A stretch of DNA of 64,000 nt from Udeniomyces pyricola (taxonomy: Eukaryota; Basidiomycota; Tremellomycetes; Cystofilobasidiales; Mrakiaceae): positions 1-64,000 of the forward strand of contig BCIK01000007.1 of NCBI GenBank assembly GCA_039545295.1, written 5' to 3'. Of the stretch, positions 48,863-60,771 are shown piece by piece. Within the stretch, counting starts at the first letter, position 1; each line of letters begins with the position of its first letter. The position numbers were made by a program, and so were the translations under genes. The notes below the pieces were generated by a model. That model searched no databases, was not told the DNA's origin, and was given only the letters and a program-made list of their open reading frames with translations.

Positions 48863-50969
48863 TCACCGCTCGCCCCGGATCCGAAGACACGTGGCACGCC
48901 CTTTATTCTCGATGTTATTTCGCGACTTGTTTCGTGGCTACAGTGAGGCCATCATGAGAAACCACACAAAGGATAAACCCAGATCGCGGCTACTTACCGC
49001 GTCTTGCATCTGCTGCTCAGTCATGGAAAGTCCCTGATTGCTCGTCGACGACGATACTCCTCCCGATCCCGCGTTTCTGGCCAACCCAAATGCGCCGAGA
49101 ACAGGACTCAACGGAGCACTCCCCCGATCCCTGTCTCTGCCTCGCTCCCGATGCTGCTGCTCATCATCCCAGCTCTTCTGCCTCACAAGCAAGTCGTTCT
49201 GGGGTGCGGACCAAGGGCTTCCACGGATGGGACTCGTTGGCGGGGGGAGCTCCGTCGAGCTTCTGACCCTCCTTGCCATCGCCCCACCACTACTACCCAG
49301 GCCGTTACCACCACTCGTCGCCCCGATCGCGGTCGAAGTCTCGTCATCGCTCCCGTCCCTCGAGTTCGGGTTCGAGATAGAGTGAGCTCCCGCGCTAGTG
49401 GTACTCGTACCGCTTGGCATAGGCGTTGGGAGGAAGGGTGTTCGAGAAAGTCGATCCGAGATGCGGGTGTTGACGCCCTGGGTAAGCGATGTATGACGTC
49501 GGACCGACGAGAGAAGCGGCGTTCCTCCTGGCGTGGTCGGTGGATTGAGTTCATCGAGCGAGTAAGAAGACGAGGTGTTGCTTGGGGTATGAGTGCCTGT
49601 GTTGCTGTTACTGAGGGAGCGTTGATGGCCGTTGGATGGGTGATGATAGTAGCCATCACCATTGGAAGAGGGGTATTCGAACTGCGAGGGGGAGAAGGTG
49701 GTGGGAGACTGAGAACCAGAAGATAGATTGGATGATCGTTGACGATGAAGTGGGCGGGCATGAGCTGATGAGAGGAGAGAAGTCCCGGTATGTATCTGTG
49801 AATGCGAATTGTCAAGAAAAGCGAACCGGGGCGGAGAGGGAGGGGGGAGGGGGATATGAGAGGGGAAGCAGAAGACAGCAGGAAGATGGTGTGTCAGAAC
49901 GCATATGACACTTGTCAGCACAAAGCTCTTTACCACATCACTACACAGACACTCAATAACAAGGCATCAACCCAACAAGAGACTCTCGGCAAAACAGATA
50001 AAGTAAGATAGAGACATGAAAGGAGATACTTACGTCAGCGTCGATTCCTCCCCCGCTCCTCCTTCCTTCCGCTAAAGCAAGCTCCCATTCCGCATCATCT
50101 TGACTGGAAAAAGCATTGATAAGATCTTGTCCTTGTTGTGATTGTTGCTGATGTTGTTGATTGTTGCTGCTGACGTTACCTGACGTATTCCCGAGGTAAG
50201 ACAAAGAGTTGAGACGAGAGAGTGTGAGGCTCGAAGGGCGCTGGCCTGAGCGCTGACTGCCCGTTCGACGGAGACCGGGCGACACACTCGCCGAGCCACC
50301 GGTATTGTATGTGGGAGCTACATACATGGGGGTTAAACAATCATCAGTTTCCAACCGATACTGATCAACGTCATAACGCGATGAAAGTAGCAAGGATATA
50401 TGCCAAAACTAACCATTCAAGCGAAGGGGGAGACTTCCATGCCTAGCAAGCTTGGGTTCCTGATTGACCATGATGACTTCATCATCTCCATCTGCCCCAA
50501 AGCCACTGCCACTCCAGATTGCTCCTGAATTCCTATCGGAGCGTAAGCTTGGATCATCCGTCCCGCTTGTGCTGATGTCACCTCCGATGGCGGCGAAACT
50601 CGCGTCGAGGTCATCTTCTCCTTCCTCCCGGACGGCGTGGGGATGGACGGATCGCTTCGCGCGGGTACCTGTGGTATGATGTCGCCTGACAAGGAGGGAC
50701 GGTGGCACTTGGTCGAGTGATACGTTCGGAGGTGGCGGACTTGGGATGTACGTTGTGGGAGGAGAAGATGGGCGAGGGCCCGGGGCAGGTGTAAAGGAAT
50801 GAGGAGGGGATGAGAGATCAATCGACGAGAGGGATGATTGCGACTGTTGATGTTGTTGCTGCTGCTGCTGCTGCTGCTGTTGCTGTTGCTGTTGCTCGAG
50901 CTCAGCGGCGGCTTGGGCGGCCGCTTTAGCTCGTCGAACAGCGTTGAGGTTGACGAAGCTTTGATGCAT
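48863..50969 (-). CDS. Unknown Gln/Ser-rich protein
   Basis: I recognise no domain. From MHQSFVNLNAVRRAKAAAQA the protein enters a poly-Gln run of about 14-16 residues. Ser/Pro-rich disorder follows, with SLRSDRNSGAIWSGSGFGAD and MVNQEPKLARHGSLPLRLNG. After an intron come SLTLSRLNSLSYLGNTSGN and DAEWELALAEGRRSGGGIDA. After another come YSLDELNPPTTPGGTPLLSS, RRVRSSTELPPPTSPIRGSP and GLSMTEQQMQDA. A donor GTAAGT after that last alanine suggests a short final exon with a stop at 48863; if unspliced, the stop is at 48938. An in-frame ATG at 51083 would add 38 residues, but the DNA before 50969 looks like a CT-rich leader. Recurrent R-x-x-S motifs suggest kinase or 14-3-3 regulation, which is inference. 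Confidence 0.5.
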
Positions 50970-51752
50970 CGCTCGAGGTGATGGGAGATCGATGAGGCTG
51001 AGGAACAAAGGGGGCGTGAGTTTGGAACGAGTCGAGAGGGGCCAAGCAAAAGAAGGGCGTGATCGAAGTAGGTGAGTGCCCATCGGAAGCGCGCAGTCAC
51101 AGCTAGTCACCAAACGCCCATAGCTGTGTCATACCGTCGACATATCTCCATCCTATAATTGAATTACGCCGGCTTCCATTGATCTTTCTCGTCTATCGCT
51201 CTCAAACCAAACCACACGATCACTTCGGCGCGACAAGAGCATTCGCATGTCCGTGCCATTTCAAAGATCAACCAAAAAAAAAAAAAAGGGACCTCCAGAG
51301 CCCAGTCAAAGCGTCAACCCAACAAAACAAAAACGAGAAGAAAAAAGAAAGACAAAGACGAAAAGCCAAATCCAAAGACGGAAGAGAAGATGAGCAGATC
51401 AAGGAAATCGACCGTCGCAGGAAAAAAACCAAGTGATCGAGATATTGATACTATATATGCAGGTCGGAATGCAGTCAGAGAGGGGTGAGTGCTAGAGTTG
51501 ATCGAAACGTGAATGCGGGAGAAGGAAAAGATGAAATGTGCGTGATGTATGGATGGATGTGTGAATGTGCTGGGTATGACAGGCAGAAAACAAGAGTGAT
51601 GAAATGATCAAACCAATGACGACTCAAGAAACAAACCACGGATATGCTACGAAGCCCCCCCCCCCCTCCGCCCCCCCTTTAGCCTTCCACTCGTTGCTGC
51701 TCCGCCATACCTCGCGCTCGGGATATGAAGACTCCAATCTCTCCCAACCTCA
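50970..51752. promoter_or_regulatory. Region between MDM34 end and Q-rich gene start
   Basis: This 783-bp stretch on the minus-strand transcription path holds the MDM34 3' end and the promoter of the Q-rich gene. It contains an A13 tract near 51275-51288, A-rich DNA to 51440 and C-runs at 51655-51677. No supported gene is present. Confidence 0.5.
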
Positions 51753-54636
51753 TCACGCCTTGCCTGCAAATCTTCCAGTGAATCCTCCCTTGTTCTCCCA
51801 TCCAGGCGGTTTAGGCGGCAAAACAATCCCATCTATACCACTTTGTTCCTCATGTCGCTCCCCACTTGTCCCTCCCTGCCCTCCACCCAGACTCGGCATA
51901 TTCTCCTCGAGCACGCTTGGGAAGCCGTAGCTAGCTTTCTGCGTGAGACGTGGTCGGCCGATTCGGGGCCTTGGGGCTTGGAAGGGATCTCGATTCATTT
52001 GCGAGGAATCTGTGGTGGCACCAGCTACCGGGCTTGGAGAAGGGTTTGGAGAGAGGGCGTCGGCGGATGGTGAAGTGGAAGAGGCAGGTGGTGTGATGAA
52101 ACCGTTGGAGGGAGGTGGAGGAGCAGCAACCGAAGATTGTATGCGATGCAGCCGTCTCCTCCGTCCCTTCTTCGGAACAGCGTTCGCTAGGTCCGACGAC
52201 GCGTGGGGCCCAGAGCCATTGCTATGGAGGTTTGAGTAGATATGAGGTTGAGATCGGACCGTCACGTGCGAATGAGCGCGAGTGTAGGGGGAGAGGGTAT
52301 GATTTGACATTTGAAGCATTGACAGATGCGAGATGGTCTCTGGTAGACCTTGAGAGGTCGAAGGAGAACGGTGATGTTCAGGGTCTCGAAGGGCTGGTTG
52401 AGGGGAAGGAGGCGAAGAGGATGGGGAGAAAGCAGAAGATGGAGTTTGTATTGAGAGGGAAGAACGGGATGTTGGTGTTGTCGAGTAGGAGTGGGTCAAA
52501 GGTGGAGTACTGCTTCGGCCGCCATTCCAAGAGGTTCGAGATTGATGGTGACTTCGGCTGCTGTTGTTCGGTCCGTTGGGAGTTTGACGGCGAACAAATT
52601 GAGGGTCCAATTGGGACGAGCTGGCATGTGGCTGCCGAGGAGGAAGCGGATTGTTCATTTGATGAAGGCTCATGCTACTGGTTTGGCGATGCCCAAGTGG
52701 TGGTGGTTGCGAGATGCCCTTAGAATGTCGAATCCCGAGGCCTGCTGAGGACGAAGCCGTCTCTCGTCTCGACATGTTCGGTGATCGGAGTCCCGCCAAC
52801 CCAGGTGTGGATGAGCCAGACCCCCATCCCCCACCTCCGACCAATCCAATGCCCACCCCGACGGAAGCGCGACGACCGGTACCTCTGCCGCCCCCAAAGA
52901 TCGGGTCCCGTTCGGTGATGGTCGACCCTGACGCAACGACACTATGCTCCGACCCACCTCCGTTCCGAGCCCAATTTGAACCTTCACTACTCGGAGATTG
53001 CATCCAGCTCTGGGCAAGAAATACTCTGGGTCGAGTGATAGTCCCGCCTCCGACGGCTGGAATGGTCTCATACTCTTGCCGCGATGGCGTTCCACTTCCT
53101 CTTCCTTCCATAGGCAGCTCGAATACGGACCGATCGTCGTCATCACCGTCACCAGGATCGCCGTACTCCTCGTCGTCCTGGTTATTCCCGTCATCGCTGT
53201 GGGATCGACGACTTGGTACGTGGGTCGCCACATCCTCGACGAGCTGACCAAGGCCACGATTTCGCTCCCAAAGCCGACCGAGGCCGGATCCATCGAGAAC
53301 TGTGTGTGAGGAGAGACCTTCAGGGCGGAGGCCGTAGGTCGGATCGTACTCTTCGATATCGGGGAACGTCGAGCGGGCATCGGGCGAAGAGGACAGCTGA
53401 GACTGAGGATGAGACGCAGAGGTAGATGATGCACGTCCTTGGGACACTTGTCGACGAGGAACTGGGTGATAGGGAGGGAATATGGGTTCTTGGATCGTAC
53501 ATGCAGAAGGTGACGGGGGGGAAGAGTACGTTGCGGGGAGTGGCGGAAGATCGGGTTCAAGGTTGGAGTGAAACGCCGGGGCCGAAGCCGACAATGTCGA
53601 GGCCTCGCCCGTGAACCACTGCTGACTGAGGTTGTGAATGATACCCGGAAGATCTTCGCGGAACATCTCGCGGAGCTGGCCCTCGATCTCACGCTGAATG
53701 AAACCCTTGAGGACGGCGATCGAGTCAAACGTTGAGCTGACGTCGAGCGATTCGAGCGGGTCATTCTTGAAGACAAGGGTGATGCCTTTTTGCTTGGAGA
53801 CAACAAGAACGACGATCGCCTTGAGTTTGAGATTGGACAGACGAAGAGCCATGGGGACAAGTAGAGGACGGTGAGCTGCAAGGGGCGCCGTCGACATAGG
53901 AAGAGGGGAAGGAGACTCCTTTAATGGATTGGCCTGGGAAATGAGAGGGTAAGTATGATGGAAAATATCGAAGCGTCAGTGAATGTAAGATCCTGACATC
54001 AGCAAAGTTTGCAGCTGACTGATTTTGTTGGCCGTCCCCCTACGCACCTGAACACGAGCGCCGAGGACGAGGTGAGCATCTCCCGCGTAACCGAGTCGGA
54101 AGATGCCTCGAAACCGGTCCGGTTGAAGGTCGCCGATCTCCAGTAGGGTGAGCGTCGGCGGCTGCGAGCAGAAAGCAGGCATAGACCGGGTGAATGAATT
54201 GAAAATCAAGAGGGTAAAGGTCAGTCATATTCACGTCGGTACGCGGCGGATGGACAGGGGTTGACGCGAGCACTATGACGCAAGACGGAGAAGTGGCAGA
54301 GAACCGGTCGCGCGAGGAGGGCCAAAGCAGACTAGGTAGGTGAAGGGATGATTTCCCTTTTTCTCTTCCTCCCGCTCGCTCTCTGGTGGTATCAATGCCA
54401 TTTTTCGATACCTTCAACAATCAGGCCATCTAAATAATGGTGGTAGCGAATTGTTTTGATGATGGCGACGCAAAGGTATTACTCACGATGACGCCCATGT
54501 CCAGCTCGCGAACTTCAATCTTGCCGACGATGAGGGCGGGAGTGTTGCCCTTGTTTAGGGCCGTCTCGAGAACGGTCTTGGCTGAATCGCGAAAGGACGA
54601 ACTGAAGGCATCGGACCAATTGAAATTGAAGCTCAT
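51753..54636 (-). CDS. MDM34: ERMES subunit Mdm34
   Basis: Mdm34 is the outer-mitochondrial-membrane subunit of ERMES, the tether that moves phospholipids between ER and mitochondria. The start [20 protein letters not shown] is typical. It continues SALVGKI-type sequence as [17 protein letters not shown], then [38 protein letters not shown], and [12 protein letters not shown] across an intron. The heart of the lipid-binding SMP domain follows: [36 protein letters not shown] and [20 protein letters not shown]. Residues after about 230 are a long disordered region rich in Ser, Pro and Gly, ending [11 protein letters not shown]. The total of about 750 residues is longer than the ascomycete proteins, all of it in the disordered tail. 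The gene diverges from the UPS2-like gene. Confidence 0.93.
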
Positions 54637-56312
54637 TTTGGGCGTTGGAAGGGAGGGAGGGGGTGGGGGCAAGGGGGGAGAATCGGAGTCGGCGGGACGG
54701 ATAGGCGGGGACGACCGGGAGAAGGAAACTTGGAGGGAGGAAACGGTGAGGGACAAAGCCGAAGCGAAGAGTCGACGGAAGGAGAGGGTTGGAGAGCGCG
54801 AGAGGAAGATGACGGTATGGACGAGCCGTGCCAAGGCTGGTTCAGACGATGTGAAGGGTGGACACTAGGAAGCGATCCGAGGCAAGACGAGGCGAGGACG
54901 GAGTGAGGGATAGTCGATAGGTAGAAAGAAACGTCAGGAAGCTGCCAGGCTGGGCGAGACGTCGAGCAGGAAGGGAAGCAGAAGTCTAGTTGAACCGCCG
55001 ACGACGCGAAGCCTCTTCTCTTTTCTTTCTCATCTGTCTCCTGCGTTTCGGCTTGAATCGGCTCAGTGGCTTTTCTCCTAGTCGTCAGGTTTTGCTAGCC
55101 GACATGTTTCATGTTGCATCATGCCAGCCCCATATACTTTTATACGTTCACGTTCTGTATGGACATGGCATTCATTGAGCATCTATTGAGCACGAGGTAT
55201 ATATCCCCGTTCCATGTCGGAAACGTCTCAATATCCTCTTTTGTCGAGTGGCCTCGCCATATATATATATATCATTAATGCCCCCGTTTGCTCACGGCAT
55301 TGCGCTCTCAGCATATCAGGTCATCAAAATGGAAAAGCGTAACGAGTCTTTTTTTTTTGAAATCATCATCATCATTACAAAGTGACAGGTTGGAATATCG
55401 GCCTTCCTTCAATGCCCTCGACTAGTCAGACAAGAGAGCGTTCTGAAAAACATGAGTCGACGGTAAATCCATGGATGGCTTGAGCTTTGTTCTTTCCGCC
55501 AATCGGAACGCTCGAGCGAGTGAGATGAAGTCGCGAACGCTTTTGTGTGGGGATGTAGAGGAGAGGAGGGAAGAGAGGGTGTGTGTGTGTGTGTGTGTGT
55601 GAATCCAGGAAAGGTAGAGGGAGAAAGAAAGAGAGGAGGGGGAGAGGAAGGACAAAGGGGGGGAAGACAGAGAAAAAGAGGAGGGGAGAGACGTCCTGGA
55701 GACTATATGCTGGTGGTCCTTTAAGACAGTGGGGAGGGGGGGGGGGAGTATAGCTCAACGTTGCAGCAAACGATATGCTCGATGAGACGTTGGACGATAC
55801 ACGTGCAGAAGACAAACAGACTGAAGATGATGCGGAAGAGGGTGGTTGATGAGGGGCATGATGATGTTGATGATTGGGAGGAAAAAGAAGCGATGATGGG
55901 ATGGATGGAAAGGGAGGGAGAGAGAGAGAGGGAGAGGAAGCATGACTTTGGTTGCGTCTTATATAGTTTGACCTGATGTGACCGACCGACCCCCTTTGCT
56001 CGAAACATCCCATATCAGCCACACAGCAGCGTCAAGTCCAACGCTCGTGCTCCAAAGTCCAAACCTGTGCTGGCTGGCTTTGTTGGCTTGCTCCGCTCTC
56101 AGGCGTCTTCACCGTCGTCGTCCCCCTCCCCTGTCTAACCACCTGTCCTCGTATTTCCTTCTTCTCCGACCTCCCCCGTTCTCCCTCCTTCTCTCCCTCC
56201 CTCCTTCGTCTCCCTCTCCCTTTCTCTCCATCACCCTTTCACCTCGCACTGCCACCATCCCTATCACCGCCGCCGCCACCCTTCTCTCCCTCCGCCGCCC
56301 TTCTTTGCCACC
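54637..56312. promoter_or_regulatory. Divergent MDM34 / UPS2-like upstream region
   Basis: 1.68 kb separate the two divergent starts. It contains a short TA run near 55258-55272, a T9 tract near 55350, a (GT)11 microsatellite, and a strand switch: purine-rich on the plus strand from about 55560 to 55960, then pyrimidine-rich from 56040 to the UPS2-like ATG. A 198-residue open frame on the minus strand (55426-56022) is pure low complexity and begins with GTG, so I do not call it. Confidence 0.5.
55579..55600. repeat. (GT)11 microsatellite
   Basis: Eleven GT units lie in purine-rich DNA between the divergent MDM34 and UPS2-like genes. Runs of this kind vary in length between strains and would make a useful marker. 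Confidence 0.9.
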
Positions 56313-57730
56313 ATGGTCCAGATCTTCTCCCAGTCCTTCACCTTCCCGTTCGTCCCGATCCCTTCTCCACCGCTCGTGTCTCCGATCCTCGATCTTCTCG
56401 TTGCTGCAATTGACCATCCCATGACGCATCCATCCATGTATCCTTTCTTCTTCCTAATAACAGCCACGAGTGGTCCAAGACGACACTCGGAGTTTGGCAA
56501 AAGTACCCTAACCCCTCGACCGCTCACGTCGTCAGCGTCGACACCATCGGCCGCACCATCGACCCCAAGACCGGCATCGTCAGGACGTGAGTGCCTACCT
56601 CCTACCTGTCGCTTCCTTGTCTCGGTCTGGTCTGGTCTCGTAGGGACTCGAAGTTTGAGTGGGGCGCTGATGGATCGACAAGAGAAAGAACAGTCGGCCC
56701 AAGGATCCCGAGCTGACGCGTCGCTTTCCCTTTCCTCTTTCCCTTCTTCTCCTTGCCTCATTTCCTTTCCGGCTTCCGATCCTCCGACCGACCAACCAAC
56801 CAGGGAGCGCGTGATTGGATGCAAGCAGAGCGCACCCGTTCGTTTCCGTTCTTTTCTTTCTTCTCTTTGGCGTGACCTCGTCATGCGCTATGGCTGCTCG
56901 CCCACTCTTGGCCCATCCTGACTAACCCCCTGCCCCGGCTGCCGTCATCTGTCCTATCCTTCTCAGAAATGGGCCATCAAGGTCGGTCCTATCTCCCGAC
57001 CTGAATCGCTCACCCTTTCCGCCCGGCAATCCTATACTGGCATACATCCACCTACGACCAAGCTGATCGTGCCTCACTTTGTGACTTCACATACGTCTCC
57101 CATTCTCTGCCACTCTCCCAGATGCTCGGTGGGACCGAAGACGCCTATGTCAGGGAGATTTCGTTTGTTGATCCCGTCTCGCGCCGAATGTCGATGTTCT
57201 CCGTCAACCTCTCGCTGTCGCGTGAGTCGGCTATCTCATCTACCTCTTGGAATTTCTCTTCTTTGTGCCATCATCCCGTCTCGTCTGTCCCTCCTCCATC
57301 TGACTAACATGTCCTCGTTCTCAAACGTCCGTGTTCTCTTTTCCTCGATGTGCCTGCCTTGTCATATGTCCTCCTTCCCGACCGATTTGCAACCGACCAT
57401 CACATCCAATCCCTCATACACCGTTTCTGTCAATCTCTTTTGACTATTCTCGCACCTGTCACAGAGTACCTCACCGTTCTTGAGTCAATCACCTACACAC
57501 CGTCACCCTCTACCTCCCTTTCCCAAGAAACTCTCTTCCGCCAAACGGCCGAGATCTCGGCGTCCCGCGGCAGCCTCTGGAAGAGCGTCGCTGACAAGCT
57601 CGAGACAGTCTCGCTCGAGCGATTCGTCGCCAACGCTGCCAAGGGCAAGGAAGGCTTTGATGAAGTCTTGAGCCGGCTGTTTGACGGGGAGAAGGAGAGG
57701 ATCGTTGGGGGTAAGCCAACAAAGATATAG
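56313..57730 (+). CDS. UPS2: PRELI/MSF1-domain lipid transfer protein, Ups2-like
   Basis: Ups proteins shuttle phospholipids across the mitochondrial intermembrane space with Mdm35; Ups2 carries phosphatidylserine. Exons 56313-56347, 56464-56586, 56804-56837, 56967-56981, 57122-57221 and 57465-57730 give 190 residues, spanning a complete PRELI domain. It begins MVQIFSQSFTFPHEWSKTTL, then WQKYPNPSTAHVVSVDTIGR, GIVRTERVIGCKQSAP, KWAIK (a 15-nt exon) and MLGGTEDAYVREISFVDPVS. It ends with ETVSLERFVANAAKGKEGFD. The LGGT-x5-VRE and KKGKxGFD-like ends match the Ups2/Ups3 (SLMO) branch better than Ups1, which transfers phosphatidic acid. A donor-like GTAAGC just before the stop might allow a slightly different last few residues. 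Confidence 0.85.
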
Positions 57731-58875
57731 TCTTTTGTCCCCGCGGTCTACCATCGATCTCTTCTTTCCTGCTTCTTTCGCTCTAGCATAGATGGGGGCC
57801 CAACAAGTCAAAATAGAAGGCCAGGGAAGAGTGCCCTTTCAGCCTCTCGGTTGAGAGACTCACTCTGACCGGGCCTCCTTTTCGTGTGGTCACCCCCCCC
57901 CCCGTTCATTTCTTCCTTTTGGGTTTCTTTTCTCCTTGTCATCTCTTCAATCTTTTTCCTTCTTTGGGTTTCCGCTTTACTGTCTTGTTTTTCTTTCCAT
58001 GCTTTCAATTTATCTCTCTCACATCACTTCGTTTTTTGCTCTTTCCTCTTTCACTGGTCTCCTCCCCCCCCCCCCTCTTCTCTCTCTACATTCTGTTGAT
58101 TCAACCTTTTCCTCTTTTGGCTCCTCCCAAAAGCATCTCCTACTTTTTTTTTCAACCAAAAAAGAAACTGGACAGGCTCATCTGAGTCTATCAGCTTACC
58201 TTCTTCGTTCACGACGTTTCCTCTCTCACGATCGTGACTTTGCTCGCTCGCTCGTCCTAGACTACCTACGTATTCTCGCACTATCCTTTCTCGCTCATTA
58301 CTTTTTTTTCTCTTTCTTCTTTTTCTTTGTCTTTTTAACGTCCTTCTCTGCTCTGCAAGCCGTACCATCTCTCGCATTAAGCCCTCCTCTCAAAATACTC
58401 ATACCAACATACAATCACTCTGCCATTTCCATCTCAATGGTCACACTCCTTGATGTCTCTTTTTTTTTTTTCTTCCTTTGATTTCTTCAATTCCTGCGCG
58501 CGCATGCATGCCTTTGTCCCATCTCGACTGTCCCCCTTGACTTTGAGAGACGAGGCGGTGCGATAACAAACTGACTATGTGTAGTTGTTTGTTGGTGATG
58601 TATGGATGAGGTGATGTAAGAGACGATGTGCATGATATGGACGATGATCGAGGGTACTGCGCGGGCGTGTCAGTTGAAATTTGGATCGAGAACGACGCAC
58701 GGAGGTGACTCGATTTCATTCATTCCTCCATCCTGCTGCTCCGACCATTCCCCCTTCCAGCTGTCGTCATTCCACAGTCGTCGTTGCATGGTCCTCATCA
58801 ACCTGTCCATTACCACCACCACCCTCCCATTCATCACTCCTCTTCACGCGTAGATACCTCGCCATCTATCTGATC
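57731..58875. other. CT-rich 3' flank and SYM1 upstream region
   Basis: The plus strand is strongly pyrimidine-rich from about 57890 to 58500, with C11 runs near 57893 and 58065 and several T-runs. This resembles the 3' flanks of other plus-strand genes here. The last 150 bases form a CA/CT-rich leader to the SYM1 ATG. No gene is seen. Confidence 0.5.
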
Positions 58876-60771
58876 ATGCCTTGGAAAGCTTACAACTCGC
58901 TGCTGGCTCGACGACCTTGTTAGGACCCTATTCTTCTCTTCCTCCCCCTCCTCTTCTCTTTCCACGCGTCATACACCGTCCCGCCTAAGTCAGGATTTGC
59001 TGAACCATCGCAGCTCTCATCCGAAGCTCCTCGACACAGTCAAAAACTAAATTGGGATACCATGCTGATTCCCCTGGATTTGCCCTTCCTCTGCACACAC
59101 CGGTCTCTGCGTTTGTCTCCTTTCTCACCTTCGCCCCTAGTCCTGACGCGTTCCTGCGTAGCAGCCGCCATGATGTCCTCTGGCGACATCATCGCTCAAC
59201 GCGTCTTTGAACGCAATGAGAAACACGACGTTCGTCTTACCTTATCACATGTACCTCTTTCTTCCTTGGAAATGCTTTTCATTCCATCCTGATCTCCTTC
59301 TTTGTTCCCTTCTCCCTTTCTCTACCTGGTTCTCCTCCCCCCCCCCCCCCCCCCCTACCTTTCTTCTCTCTCGCCCCCCTGTTGTTCGCGATATGGATGT
59401 AGGTTGCCCGATCGGCTCGCTTTGCTTTCTATGGCTTCGTCTTCCACGCACCGGTGTTGTCCCAGTGGTTTCGCCTCGTCGATCGAATAAAGATCCAGTC
59501 GAAATGGGCGTCGCTCTCTACAAAGGTACGGTCATCCCCGTCGATTTCGTACTCGACAAACGGAAGGGGGGGGGGGAGAGCAGGGCCAGATTGAAGCGAG
59601 GGTATGGGTCTCTCGAATAGAAGATATCGTTGTGGTTCGAATGAAAAATTCCATGCGGGTGGTATTAGTTGAGCTGACATCAATTCTTTTTTTGTGTTTG
59701 TGTGTGTGGCGTGGTGTGGTTCGGGCTGTCTTTAGGTCGTGCTTGATCAGGTTCGTCCATATCGATTCCTTCCTTACCCCTTGACCACTCTACTTCTCGT
59801 GAACGCATCGATCAAATAATAGAGTAGATTTCATCTCCCAATCATTCATCGGACCGTTCTTCAAGTCTGGCGTGGGGTTAATTCAAACGCAAAAACAAAG
59901 AATCGTCCAAAACGCTGATTTTTTTATACCGTCCCCTTTTTTCCCTTTCTTTTTTGTCTTTGCAACCTTGAATGATGATTCTTCGACCCCCCCCCCTCAC
60001 TGTACAGACGATCTGGGGACCGATAAGTTGCACGATGGTACGTACATTCCTCTCTTCTCATTCTCTTCTGCTCACAGTCCTCACGTTCTATCTTTCTCCA
60101 TGATCCGCCTCTTCTCCCTTTCCTCAATCAATCGACCCCCTTACCCTCCCTTTATCACCACCCCCACCATCCGCAGTTCTACTCCGTCATGGGTCTCATG
60201 GAAGGCATGACCCTCCCGGAAGCCATCGAAAAAGTCCAAGTCGCCTTCCTTCCGACCTATATCGCAGGAGCGTTTGTGTTCTTGCCGACGTCGCTCTTGA
60301 CGTACTCGGTTATACCGCTCGCTCATCGCGGGTTGTTCTTGCAAGCCGTCGGACTAGGTAAGAGTTTTTTTTTCTCTTTCGTCTTTTTTTTTTTTTCATC
60401 ATGTGCTTGTTCGGGGGAACGATTTGAGGATAGGCCGGTTAGGGGGAAACTTATGGTCGTGCTTCTCGGTTATATGTATATGCCTGCTGATTTTTTTTTG
60501 TTATATTACATTCCCTTGCTTATCTCACCACGACTGTATCCACCCTGACTCTCCCCCCTTGTCCCATTTCTCTCCCTCTCTATCTCGTCTTTCAGGCTGG
60601 AACACTTACCTCTCCGCCTCGAACCACGCCGCGAACGATACCGTCGCTGATCTCGAAGAGAAACTCGGTCATACCCCTAGCATCCAACATTCTCCTCCTC
60701 GTTCTTCACACCCTTCTTCTCCTACTCTGCCGACGTCGGGTACTAAAATCGGCTCACCACTCTCTGGGTGA
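58876..60771 (+). CDS. SYM1: Mpv17/PMP22-family inner-membrane protein
   Basis: Sym1/Mpv17 proteins are small four-helix proteins of the mitochondrial inner membrane (or peroxisome for PMP22) linked to metabolite balance and mtDNA upkeep. Exons 58876-58918, 59141-59229, 59403-59525, 59736-59750, 60008-60037, 60177-60357 and 60596-60771 give 218 residues with all phases correct. The start MPWKAYNSLLARRP is typical, followed by SSGDIIAQRVFE, ARFAFYGFVFHAPVLSQWF, VVLDQTIWGPISCTMFYSVM, GLMEGMTLPEAIEKV, SVIPLAHRGLFLQAVGLGWN and TYLSASNHAA. The core VVLDQ and TIWGPISCTM come from two tiny exons of 15 and 30 nt. A tail of about 45 residues after the usual end is Ser/Pro-rich. The mitochondrial rather than peroxisomal form is inferred from the N-terminus. 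Confidence 0.9.
59337..59355. repeat. C19 homopolymer in a SYM1 intron
   Basis: Nineteen consecutive C residues lie in intron 2 of the SYM1-like gene, 48 bases before exon 3. It is the longest of several C-runs in introns and flanks of this window. Sequencing error in its exact length is likely. Confidence 0.85.

Noticed and set aside
55426..56022. 198-residue minus-strand frame between MDM34 and UPS2-like
   Set aside because: It is low-complexity Ser/Pro/Leu from CT-rich DNA, includes a GT repeat read as His-Thr, and starts with GTG.
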